Assembly: GCA_028583605.1 (NCBI GenBank)
Contig: CM053328.1
Coordinates: forward strand, 36,137,722-36,201,721
Source: Dastarcus helophoroides
Lineage: Eukaryota > Arthropoda > Insecta > Coleoptera > Bothrideridae
Reading direction: 5' to 3'
Length of the DNA: 64,000 bases
Shown here: positions 12,255-23,100 of the stretch, one piece after another
Layout: every line of letters starts with the position of its first letter
Position numbering within the stretch: position 1 is the stretch's first letter
Position numbers and translations under genes: made by a program
The notes under the pieces: model-generated
The model's database searches: none
Seen by the model: only the letters and a program-made list of their open reading frames with translations
Told to the model about the DNA's origin: nothing

Positions 12255-13118
12255 TGTATATAGGATTGGAAGTTAAAGCTAAGAGATCGTTTATGCGTAA
12301 CAAAAATAGAGTAGGAGACAGAACAGACCCCTGAGGCACCCCTGCGTTAATCGCAAATGTCTCGGATGAGATGCCATCGACAAGAGATCTGTCAGCGAGA
12401 AAATTGGATATCAAATGACAGAGTCCAGGAGGACGACCATAAGATGTTAATTTGGCGAGAAGGGATCGGTGCCAGACTCTGTCGAAAGCCTTTGAGATAT
12501 CCAATGCCACAATCCTAGCCTCAACATGTTTTTCCATAGCTGAGTTACAGATACGAGTAACTTATGGTAGTAGATCGCCAGTGGAACGTTGTTGTCTAAA
12601 ACCGTATGGCCTGTCGGAGATAATTCTATTTTCCTCCAGATATTTAAGAATCTCGATGTTGATAACCTTTTCCATCACTTTAGATATAACGGGTAGCAAA
12701 GATATAGGGCGGTAGTTGTTAGCCAGATTCCTTTTCCCCTTTTAGGGACAGGCTGCACCCTAGCAGATTTCCAGATGTAAGGGAATACACCTTTGTTGTA
12801 AGAGAGTGTGAACAATTTGCTTAGGATAGGAGTCAACTCTGGGGCGCACTTCTTAAGAACACTAGCGGGAATACCATCAAGGCCAGAAGCTTTCGAGGTG
12901 TCGCCAGCTCAAAGAGAATCTTCCTGATTATGCGTTGTCTGAAAACAACTTCAGCCGCATCAATGTGCCAACCTTAGGAAGAATAGGAGGTTCTGCGTTT
13001 CGAGAATCAAGATTGGAATTTTCGGCAAACATTAAAACTAACATGTCACCCTTTTCTTTGGTTTTCATTTTGTTAATGGACAAGGCTGAGCCCAGGGCCG
13101 TGCGGTAAATTTTCTCAG

Positions 13119-13450
13119 TGTAATAACAAAATGTAATTATAAAGTTTAGTTGGGAAATTTCTAGAAAATTTGTTAAGGGGAAGCGGCTGGGATAATAAAT
13201 CAAACGGCAGATAAGCCCTCCAGAAATTTCGGCAACGATAAGCTTAAGCTGCTGCATTTTTCTAGAACCCGAATCGGGATCTATATATAGGGGGTCCGGT
13301 CGGCTTTCTCTCAGTTAGTTCATGAAACAGTCAAGTTAGTTAGAAGCCAATGAATAAGTTCGTTAATTAAACAGTGCTAGTGAATTACGATTGTGTTTCG
13401 AGTTCAGTTTTGAAATAAGGTGCTTACAATTCACGGTGTATTATTTTGGA
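13119..13450 (+). repeat. degraded solo LTR of the same family as 51769..52143
   Basis: It starts TGTAATAAC and shares, in order, 'aggggaagcggc', 'ggcagataagc', 'ccagaaatttcggc', a promoter-like 'ctatatatag', 'gtcggctttc', 'gtcagttagttagaag'-like words and 'aattcac' with the better preserved LTR near 52 kb. The terminal 30 bases of that LTR are not recognisable here, so the right end is uncertain. It abuts the truncated end of the jockey-like copy. Confidence 0.6.
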
Positions 13451-14099
13451 AATTCCTAATTTTTTCTCAGAATTTCGAACTTTCCTCGAAATTTCGACTT
13501 TTTCTAAATACTATGAATTTTTATTGTTAAAAATTATGAAATTGCGACCTTTTAAAAATTTCAACTTACGAAGAAACACATCGACGTTATTTTTCATTTA
13601 AATAGTTTTAAAATTTTAAATTTTTTAAAAATGTTCACTTCATAATTGGGTTTATTCTTCATGGTAGACCCTTATTGACCGGAAATATTATGTTTTTTTC
13701 AATTTATTTAACATTTCTTCGGCCCAGTTTGGAAATATTTAAATTTTTATGGTTTGTTGACAATTTTCTAAATAGTTTTTGAAATGCGACTACGTGATAT
13801 TTAAATTTATTGAAAACGTCACTTCATGACAGTTCACAAATTAAGAGGTTATTTTATTTTACATAGAATAGGAATAATGAAAAATAGGAGACCAAAAAAA
13901 AAATTCATAATTGGGCTTATTTTGAAAATTTTGATTTTTTAAATATTTCGTAGTTTTTTCGAAATTTTTGTTTTGTTGTAAACTTCGATTTTCTTCGAAG
14001 AATTCTGCTTTTGAGAAAATATCAGTTTTTTTATAAATGTTTACTTTGAATAATTCGATTCCTGAATTTTTGTCCTTTTAAAAGTTCTCACTTTCTTTA

Positions 14100-14345
14100 A
14101 AATCCTACTCTTTTTTTTTTAATTTTGCCCTTTTGATCATTTCAAATTTTTGTAAAATTTTGACCTTTAAAAATTGTGATTTTATATATTTCCTACTCTT
14201 TTTTTTTACTTTTTTCCTTTTGACCATTTCAAATTTTTTTCAAAATTTTGACCTTTAAAAATTGTGATTTTTTATATATTTCCTACTTTTTTTTTTACTT
14301 TTTTCCTTTTGACCATTTCAAATTTTTTTCAAAATTTTGACGTTT
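14100..14345. repeat. tandem repeat, about 90-base unit, nearly three copies
   Basis: The block 'ccttttgaccatttcaaatt' recurs at about 14128, 14216 and 14306. Each is followed by 'aaaattttgac(c/g)tttaaaaatt', and the first two also by a 'tttcctact' block. Confidence 0.75.
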
Positions 14346-15056
14346 AAAAATTTAAAAAAAATGATCTTTATTTTTTCAATTTACGCCTTATTTGAAAGAT
14401 TTGACCTACTTTTTTTGAAAATGTTAAGTTTCGAAACGATTTTTATTCGAAGTTATGACTTTTTGACCAATCGCGACTTTTTTTTGAATGTTTTCACTTT
14501 TTTTAAAAAAGATTCGGTCTTTTTTCAAAACTTCCAATTTTTTTTAAAAAATTTTTTGAATATTCATAATTTTTTGAAATTTTCGAATTTTTCGAAATAT
14601 CGTCTTTTTCTAGATTCATTATTTTTCTCGAAATGTTGCCTTTTTGAATATCGAATCAAGCTGTAAGCTTTGATTTCCTTTTTTTGATTCGGTATTTTTG
14701 AAATTCCATTTTATTTTTAAATCCAACTTGACAATTACGAATTTCTTTGAAAATTTTGGCACTTCTATTAAAAATTTCAAATTTCACAGTTTTCAGTTTT
14801 TTCAACATTTCCATCTTTTTTTAAATACGACTTTTTCTTAAATTTTAGATTATTATAAAATTTTTGATCTTCGATTTCAACTTTCAAAAATTTTAACTTT
14901 TGAAAAACCTTACTATGGAAAATTTAGACCTTATTGAAAATTTTTGCTTATGCTTTTTTGTAAACTTTTTTCAAAACTTCTACTCAAAATTCTTTCTACT
15001 TTTAGTATCAAAAATTAAGATATTCACTCACTGTATATTGTTTGCGAAGTATTGGT

Positions 15057-15113
15057 ATTTCTATTCATGTTTTATTAGCGAAGAAGAAGCCTATAGAACA
15101 TGAATAGAAATCA
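15057..15113. repeat. small inverted repeat
   Basis: 'atttctattcatgtt' pairs with 'aacatgaatagaaat' across a loop of about 25 bases (attagcgaagaagaagcc). The stem words do not belong to the surrounding array, so this may be a miniature element or a deletion remnant. Confidence 0.6.
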
Positions 15114-15539
15114 AAAATGAAAATCAAATTTTGCTAAAATAATGACCTTTTGAAAACAACAAAATTTTTCAAACGAAAAAAAAAGTTAAATAATCTAAAT
15201 GAGAAAAACCTTTTAATTGAACACGTTTTTTAAAATGGACCAAAAAGTACGGACCAGAAATTTATAAATTTTTAAAAAAACTTTGGAATTTTGAAAAATA
15301 GTCGAAATTTTCAAAAAGGTCGAAATTTTAGAGCCAAAATTTGCAAAAAATGGACATTTTGAAAAAAGTCGACGGATTTGAAGTCGAAATTTTCGAAAAA
15401 AAAAAATGTTATTATGAAAGTAGTCGAAATGTTCGTAGAAAGTTAAAATTACCAACAAGAAGTTAAGATCCGGAAGAAAAATCTTGGAAAAGTCGGTATT
15501 TTGAAAAAATTGAAATTTTGAATAATTGAAATTTTGAAA

Positions 15540-17480
15540 AAAGGTTAAAATTTTTAAAACCAGTAAATTTGAAAATGTCAAAATTTAAAATAAAAGTGAA
15601 ATATCTTCAAAAGTTAAAAAAGCGAATTTTCGAGAATTTGTTAGAATGACGAAAATTTCAAAATAATTCGAAATTTAAACATTTGAAAAATAGTTAAAAT
15701 TTTGCAAATAAAAGAGATTTAAAAAACTTTCAGCCACATTTTCAAAAAAAGTCCAAATTTTGTAATAAAATAGTGAAGAAATACCACAATTATTAGAAAA
15801 ATCGAAATTTCAAAAAACATAACATTTTAAAAACAACAAAAATTCCTAGAAAAGTAAAAACTAAAAAGTTTTTAAAAAATGTAAAAATTTTGAAAAAAGT
15901 TTTGACAAGAAGCTGACATTTTGAAAGTCTCAATTTTGAAATAGGATCTAAATTCTGAAAAATCCAAACCTTTCAAAAAATTTGACCTTACAAGACTTCA
16001 TATTGTCAAGATTTAAAAGAAATAGTCGAAATTATCAGAAAGGCCCAAAAGTCAAAATTTTTGAGAAAGTCGAAATTTTCGAGGAAGTCGAAATTTTCGA
16101 GGAAGTCGAAATTTTCGAGGAAGGAGTCGAAATTTTGCAAAAAGTTAAAATGTTGAAAAATCTCTAAAGGAATAAAGTTGAAACTTTTAAACCTTTAAAA
16201 AATATGGAACATGTTTGTTAATAAAAAAAGACAGACAGAACTGAAAAAAGTTCAAATTTTCAAAAACAGTAAATTTGAAAATGTCAAAATTTAAAATAAA
16301 ATTGAAAAATCTTCAAAAGTTAAAAAAGCGAATTTTCGAGAATTTGTTAAAATGACAAAATAATTTGAAATTTAAACATTTGAAAAATAGTTAACATTTT
16401 AAAATAGTTAAAATTTTGAAAATATAAAGAGATTTAAAAAAACTTTCAATCACATTTTCAAAAAAAGTCGAAATTTTGTAATAAAATAGTGAAGAAATGC
16501 CAGAAATATTAGAAAAATCGAAATTTCAAAAAAATTAATATTTTGAAAACAAAAATTCTCAGCAAAAATGAAAACTCAAAAAAGTTTTTGAAAAATATCT
16601 AAAACAAATCTAATTTTTGACAAGGAGCAGAAATTTTGAAAAAGTCTTCAATTTTGAAATAGGATCTAAACTCTAAAAAAACCAAACCTTTCAAAAAATT
16701 TGACCTTATCAAAACTTTTTATTGTCGAGTTTTGAAATAAATAGTCGAAATTATCAGAAAGGTTAAAATTTGCAAGGAAGTCGAAATTTGCAAGGAAGTC
16801 GAAATTTTTGAGGAAGTATGAAATTTTTGAGGAAGTCGAAATTTTCGAGGAAGTCGAAATTTTGGAGGAAGAGAATTTTTTAGAATGACGAAATTTTTAA
16901 AATAATTCGAAATTTAAACATTTGAAAAATAGTTAAAATTTTAAAAATATATAGAGATTTAAAAAAACTTTGTCACAATTTCAAAAAAAGTCTAAATTTT
17001 GTAATAAAATAGTGAAGAAATGCCATCCATCATTATTAGAAAAATCGAAATTTTAAAAAACATAATATTTTGAAAACAAAAATTCTCAGAAAAGTGAAAA
17101 TTGAAAAGTTTTTAAAAAAATGTAAATATTTTAAAAAAAGTCTTGAGGAAAAGTCAAGACTTCAAAAAATCCAATTTTTGACAAAAAACTGAAATTTTGA
17201 AAAAGTCTTAAATTTGAAAAAACCATACCTTTCAAAAAACTTGACCTTAGCAAAATTTTTTATTGCCAAGTTTATCGAAATTATCAGAAAAGTCAAAATT
17301 TGCAAGGAAGTCGAAATTTTTAAGGAAGTCGAAATTTACTAGGAAGTCGAAATTTAGAAGTTAAAATTTTCGAGGAATCGAAATTTTCGAGGAAGTCGAA
17401 ATTTTCGAGGAAGTCGAAATTTTCGAGGAAGTCGAAATTTTCGAGGAAGTCAAATTTTCGAAGAAGTCGAAATTTTGCAA
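15540..17480. repeat. large tandem repeat (about 720 and 530 base units) with an expanding 18-base minisatellite
   Basis: The anchor 'aataaaatagtgaagaaat' recurs at about 15763, 16478 and 17005, and 'gtcgaaattatcagaaa'-like words at about 16025, 16744 and 17275. Each unit ends in a run of gaggaagtcgaaattttc: about four copies at 16061..16139, about six at 16765..16872 and about ten at 17301..17477. In one frame the 18-mer reads E-E-V-E-I-F, which explains a short acidic open frame here that is not a gene. Confidence 0.75.
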
Positions 17481-17949
17481 AAAGTTAAAATTTTGAAAAG
17501 TCTCGAAAGGGATAATGTTGAAACTTTTAAAAAATATGGAACATTTATTAAAAAGCTGAAATTTTGAAATAGTTTTTTACCCTTTTTCAAAATTTCGGTT
17601 AAATAATATTTTGATATTAATAAAAAACTCCGAAATGTTGAAATACAATAAAAATTTTGAGAAAAATTCAACCATTCAAAAAATGACATTTTTAAAGCTC
17701 TAAAAATGTTTAAATATTTGTAATCAAAGATTGAAATTTTTGAAGTCGAATTTTCTAAAAGTCGAAAGTTGTTATAAAGTCAAAATTTTGAAAAAAGTCG
17801 AAATTTCGAAAGTCGAGATTTTGAAAATCAAAATTTTGAAAGTCGAAATTTTGAAAAAAGTCCACTGTGATTTAGAAAATAATGAAAATTTTGGAAACAT
17901 GTCAAAATTTAATAAAAACCGGTAACTTAACACGATAAAGAAAATAGTG

Positions 17950-18990
17950 GACGTCACAGTAGTGAGTGGGGTCGAGCTAGTAATTACATAAAACTGTTAA
18001 TATTAGAGCATGTTGGTAACATAAATTAGCGTGATGGTGACGCGAAACCATAATTTTACCCCTATTTAAAACCGCTCAACATGCCTAATGGAGTTTTCAC
18101 TCCAGAAATTAAAAAGCTGCAATCAAAATTGAAATTACGAGCTTAAACTCAAAATTTTAAGAAAAAAAATATAAATGTTGAGATAAGTCGAATATTCGAG
18201 AAAAAAAAGAGGTCAAAATTCCTCTAAAAAGTGTTGAATGGCTGACTACATTTTTTAATCTTGGGTTAATCAAACGGACCGGACATTTCGCGTTTCCTTC
18301 ACACACTTTACATAAGTCGTAGCAAAACGTAACTTGCCTTGACTATTTCGTGATATACGATGCTAATAACCGCACTATCTCGGAAACATTTGTACTCGTT
18401 ATTAACACCAACAACTAATGGTCGAAGAACTCCTATCGCAACTCGCCTGGGTGAACGACTTTTGTACACACCAAGGTCAGAGTCGATGTATCAATAACTA
18501 TCCTGCAATAAATGGGAAATAATGAACAATTATCTCGCAGCACTGCACCTCAACCTCAACCTCATAATAGTTTCGCGGTGGCAAAGGTTATCGCCTGCCC
18601 TATTCAAACAGAACTTCGACTAACAATATTCACGGCGGGGGCTCTTAAGCAGTATTTACACAGCCCTTAATGGCATTGATGCTTAAAAATTCTAATAAAA
18701 ATCGTGGCCAATTTACTGCACTCAGACATCAATCTGGAGTGGTAATGTCATCAGAAACTTTTGTTAAAATGCGACCTGGAAACCAAAGGTCCCTTTCCAT
18801 CACGATCAGGGGCATTTCCTCGCGGTCTTCCTCGCGGTTAAAGACAGTCTTCTCTAGAATTTTGTGTGATATATTTTTTTTTTGTTTTTTGACGTTCTTC
18901 CTATGACTTGAAAACTGATTAAGAAGCTCCTCTTGTTGGTTTTTGGCTTAGAGTTATTATAGATTGTTATGCGTTGAGTGATAATTTTTC
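17950..18990. other. unique spacer, no gene recognised
   Basis: Composition is more balanced than in the arrays (18250..18660 in particular). I find no splice-supported exon, RNA gene or repeat-family member. The frame at 18670..18906 has no recognisable features. Confidence 0.35.
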
Positions 18991-19009
18991 ATTCAACGAC
19001 AATAGACAT

Positions 19010-19120
19010 CATTGTCACTCTTGAACAAATGCAAAAACCCAGGCGGGACATGGGAATCCAACCCTCGACCCTGGTGGCAACCAGCCAACGCTCAACCAAC
19101 TGCGTTACCGGGGTCACGTG
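19010..19120 (-). repeat. tRNA-derived SINE head
   Basis: On the minus strand the segment reads like a degenerate tRNA gene with internal RNA polymerase III promoters. The A box is taacgcagttgg (complement of 19096..19107) and the B box is ggttggattcc (complement of 19053..19063), spaced about 35 bases apart as in tRNAs. The acceptor stem does not close, so this is not a functional tRNA. The SINE body probably continues toward 18910, but its end is unclear. Confidence 0.6.
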
Positions 19121-19129
19121 AAGAAATTC

Positions 19130-19620
19130 TTGCAATTAGATCAAGGAAGTTTTATAATATTGTTGGCGATCTGTTTTTAGTTCCACTTTCCCAGACGCGA
19201 ACGGTTTTTACATTCCATAACTTTAAATAATGATAGACAGCAACAAAAGAAAGATTTTACAGTAGCCGCAACATTTACAACTCCTTAACGGCAGGAAATA
19301 AAAGAAATTATCATAAAAACAATGGTTCAAGATGTTTTGCATTACCAGGCTCGATTAGCAAAATACGTCTGTAATGGAAACCTATTCGGAATACAAATAG
19401 AGTCCTTATAAGGTTTAAAGTAATTACAGCTTTATTTTACACTGAGTCATCAGTTAAAAGAATTCAGTAGCGTTTTCTGCAAATTATGTAACAGGTACAC
19501 GTATGAGTAACATGAGGTACACGTATGAGTAATATAGGAAATGAATGTTTAGAAAAAAAATAACTTGTAAAATTCACTGCCACATCCAGGGGCGGTCAGA
19601 GCAGACTGGACCCCCATAAA
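19130..19620. other. AT-rich spacer
   Basis: Nothing is recognised except a 13-base direct repeat (gtacacgtatgag) at about 19495..19530 and a GC-rich transposon-terminus-like word 'ccaggggcggtc' at about 19590. Confidence 0.35.
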
Positions 19621-19622
19621 TT

Positions 19623-20165
19623 TGGTGAAATGGACTAGTCTTTGGTTATCTTCAAAAATTGAAATACAAATCTTATCCTCTGAAACCAAGAAGGATTAAA
19701 AAACACAACAAAGGTTGCCCTAAAGCATTTCGATAGTCAAGATATCATCTTTAGACAGATATTGACTTTTTGCTTAAACCCCGTACATCATTCTCGGTTG
19801 TTGTTACCAATGCTTTCGTTATTTTATTACTCAATCTAGGTGAGAAATAGCATCCATACAAAAACTGAAGAAAAATTGACCCAAAGTAAGTTGAAGAAAC
19901 TGCAACGCCTGGGCTGCCTGAGTGTAAGAGGGGCAATGCACACCATCCCTACGAGAGCAGTGGGCCTCACTCACTTACACACAATTTTTTTTCTGTATTT
20001 GTTCTCGAAAAATTTACCCTTTTTTTCTACTCGTCTCACAGAGATACTGAAGATCTCTCTGACGAAGATATCTATTGAAACGCGTTAGAGCAACCTTTGT
20101 TGTCTTTTTCCATAACAAAAAAAAAACAAAGAAAGAAGATAACCAAGCACTAGTCCGTTCCACAA
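19623..20165. mobile_element. palindromic MITE-like element, family A, copy 2 (arms separated by about 300 bases)
   Basis: The left arm at 19623..19745 (tggactagtctttggttatc ... ggttgccctaaagc) returns as the right arm at 20078..20165 (gcgttagagcaacctttgtt ... aaccaagcactagtccgttc). The 19746..20040 interior is not related to the other copies and may be a nested insertion or an original core. It is non-coding. Confidence 0.65.
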
Positions 20166-20169
20166 AAAA

Positions 20170-23100
20170 GCTCAATTCTGAGTGGTCACAATTTAAAAAA
20201 ATCAAAATTTTCAAAATGATCAAAATTTCGTAAATTTAAATTTTCTTTCAGAGCTGTAATTTTGATTTTTTTTTTAATTTCTATTCTTGAGAATTTCGAT
20301 TTATTTAAAAATTTTATTTTTGTAGGTTCGACTTTTTTTTAGAAAGTTAGACTTTATTTTAGAAAGTTAAACCTTTCTATAAATTTAAACTTTTTCTTTG
20401 AAATTACGATTTTTTGAGTTTTGAAAAAGTTTAAAAAAAGCAGAAATGTTCTAAACTCAAAATTCCAAGGAAAAACCAGATGTAAAAAATCGAAATATTT
20501 GAAAAAAAGATTTTTAAAAAGTCCAAACTTTGAAAGAGTCGAAACTTTGGAAGAAAGTTGAATTTTCAAGTAAGTCAACATTTTCATAAAAGTTGAAGTT
20601 TCCAGAACTGAAATTTTGAAAAAAGCAGAACTTTTAAAACGTTGACAGTTTCAAAAATAGCCAAAACTTTTAGCCAAAGGTTATCTTTTCAAATGTCTAA
20701 ATTTCCAAAACAGACCGAATTTTTCAAAAGAGTCCAAGTTTCAAGAGTTGAAATTTTAACAAAAGCAGAACTTTTAAAACGTTGACAGTTTCAAAAATAG
20801 CCAAAACTTTTAGCCAAAGGTTATCTTTTCAAATGTCTAAACAGACCGAATTTTTCAAAAGAGTCCAAATTTCAAGAGTTGAAATTTTGACAAAAGCAGA
20901 ACTTTTAAAACGTTGACAGTTTCAAAAAAATCCAAAACTTTTAGCCAAAGGTTATCTTTTCAAATGTCTAAATTTCCAAAACAGACCGAATTTTTCAAAA
21001 GAGTCCAAGTTTCAAGAAAAATTCTGGAAAAATCAATGTTTTCTAAAAAAGTTGATACTAGTAATTTAAACATATATGCTGAATTACTTACAAGACAATA
21101 TATAGTGTCAATATTCAGTTAAAAAACTGAAATTTTTAAAGAGTAGAATCTTTCAAAAAAGTCAGAATTTTGGATATCCGTGGTTTTGAAAAAAGTTTAA
21201 AAAAATAGAAATGTTCAAAAACTCAAAATTCCAAGGAAAAGCCAGAGGTAAAAATTATTTAAAAAAAGATTTGTAAAAGAGTCCAAACTTTGAAAGAGTT
21301 AAAACTTTGGAAGAAAGTCATAATTTTCAAAAAAGTCAACACTTTCATAAAAGCTGAAGTTTCCAGTGCTGAAATTTTGAAAAAAGCAGAATTTTTAAGA
21401 CGTTGACAGTTTCAAAAAAAGCCAAAACCTTTAGTAAAAGTTTATTTTTCCAAATGTCTAAATTTTTCAAGGAAAAGTCAGACGTAAAGAAATGAAAATA
21501 TTTGCAAAAAATATTTCTAAAAGAGTCGAAATTTGAAAGGGCCAACACTTTGGAAGAAAGTAAGAATTTTCCAAAAACGTCAACATTTTCATCAAAGTTG
21601 AAGTTTCCTGAGCTGAAATTTTGAAAAAAACAGAATTTTTAGGACGTCTACAGTTTCAACATAAGCCAAAAACCCCTAGAAAAAGTGTATTTTTCAAATG
21701 TCTAAATTTTCCAAGCAGATGCCAGACGTAAAAAAATGAAAATATTTCCAAAAAATATTTCTAAAAGAGTCCAAACTTGAAAAGGCCAACTTAGGAAGAA
21801 AGTCAGAATTTTCAAAAAAGTCAGCATTTTGATAAAAGTTAAAGATTCCAGAGCTGAAGTTTTGAAAAAAGCAGAACTTTTAAGACGGCGACAGTTTCAA
21901 AAAAGGCCAAAACTTTTAGAAAAAGTTTATTTTTCCAAATGTCTAAATTTTCCAAGGGAAAGGCAGACGTAAAAAAATAAAAATATTTGCAAAAAAGATT
22001 GCTAAAAGAGTCTAAACTTGAAAAGTTGAAGTTTCCAGAGCTGAAATTTTGAAAAAAGCAGAACTTTTAAGACGTTGACAGCTTCAAAAAAAGCAAGCCA
22101 AAACTTTTAGAAAAAGTGCATTTTTCCAAATGTCTAAATTTTCCAAGGAAGAGCCAGACGTAAAAAAACGAAATATTTGCAAAAAAGATTTCTAAAAGAG
22201 TTCAAACTTATAAGGGCCAAAACTTTGGAAGAAAGTCAGAATTTTTAAAAAAGTTAACATTTGAAAAAAAGTCAAAGTTTTCAGAGTTGAAATTTAAACA
22301 AAAGCCAGAAATCGAAGTTTAAAAAAAGCATATTTCAGCAAAGATTAATTTTTCAAAACTCTAAATTTCCAAAAAAGGCTGGCGTCTTCAAAAAAGTCCA
22401 AGTTTCAAAAAAAGTCAAAATTCTGGACAATAATCGTTGTTTTCTAAAAAAGTTGAAATTTCGAAAAAAGTCAACATTTCTTTTTCTTACTAAAATCGGT
22501 GTTTTCTAAAAAAGTTAAAATTTTCCTTTCATTATTTACAAGTAAATATATAGTGCAAGATTTTGTAAAAAACTGGAATTTTTAAAAAGAGTTACAATTT
22601 TTCAAAAAGTCAAAATTTTGAAGACCCGCAGTTTTGAAAAACTCAAAATTCCAAGGAAAGGCTAGACGTAAAAAATTGAAATATTAAAAAAAAGATTTCT
22701 AAAAGAGTCCAAACTTGAAAAGGCCAATACTTTGGAAGAAAGTCAGAATTTTCAAAAAAGTCAACATTTTCATAAAAGTTGAAGTTTCCAGAGCTGAAAT
22801 TTTGAAAAAAGCAGAACTTTTGAGACGTCGACAGTTTCAAAAAAGGCCAAAACTCTTAGAAAAAGTGCATTTTTCCAAATGTCTAAATTTTCCAAGGAAA
22901 AGTCAGATGTAAAAAAACGAAATATTTGCAAAAAAGATTTCTAAAAGAGTCCAAACCTGAAAGGGCCAACACTTTGGAGGAAAGTCAAAATTTTCATAAA
23001 AGTCAACATTTTGATAAAAGTTGAAGTTTTCAGAGCTGAAATTTTGAAAAAAGCAAAACTTTTAAGACCTTGAGAGTTTCAAAAAAGCCAACACTTTTAG

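Larger units (their letters stand above)
10463..13118 (-). pseudogene. jockey-like non-LTR retrotransposon, copy 1, split by a nested insertion
   Basis: Read on the minus strand, this is the reverse transcriptase half of a non-LTR ORF2. In order it shows the A-S-G-L-D-G-I-P block (about 12890), N-Y-R-P-I-S-L-L-P (about 12710), Y-G-F-R-Q-Q-R-S-T (about 12600), D-I-S-K-A-F-D-R-V-W (about 12480), A-G-V-P-Q-G-S-V-L-S (about 12330), and after the insertion the A-D-D-S-N-L region and the C-terminal R-R-A-I-R-L-I-D. The 3' end is an A-tail (T-run on the plus strand at about 10463). The frame is broken by several frameshifts, and the 5' part is missing where an LTR begins at 13119. A different retroelement occupies 11389..12254. 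The DNA would have encoded a target-primed reverse transcriptase; it is now dead. Confidence 0.85.
13450..17950. repeat. degenerate TCGAAATTTT-type array with a T-rich to A-rich switch near 15.1 kb
   Basis: From 13450 to about 15120 the plus strand is T-rich (ttttcaaaatttcgac words). From about 15130 to 17930 it is A-rich (gtcgaaattttgaaaa words). Inside are a tandem section of about 90 bases at 14100..14345, a hairpin at 15057..15113 and a larger tandem with an 18-base minisatellite at 15540..17480. No real coding frame is present. Confidence 0.8.

Noticed and set aside
19050..19118. Functional tRNA gene
   Set aside because: The acceptor and anticodon stems do not pair properly; only the polymerase III boxes are preserved, as in a SINE.
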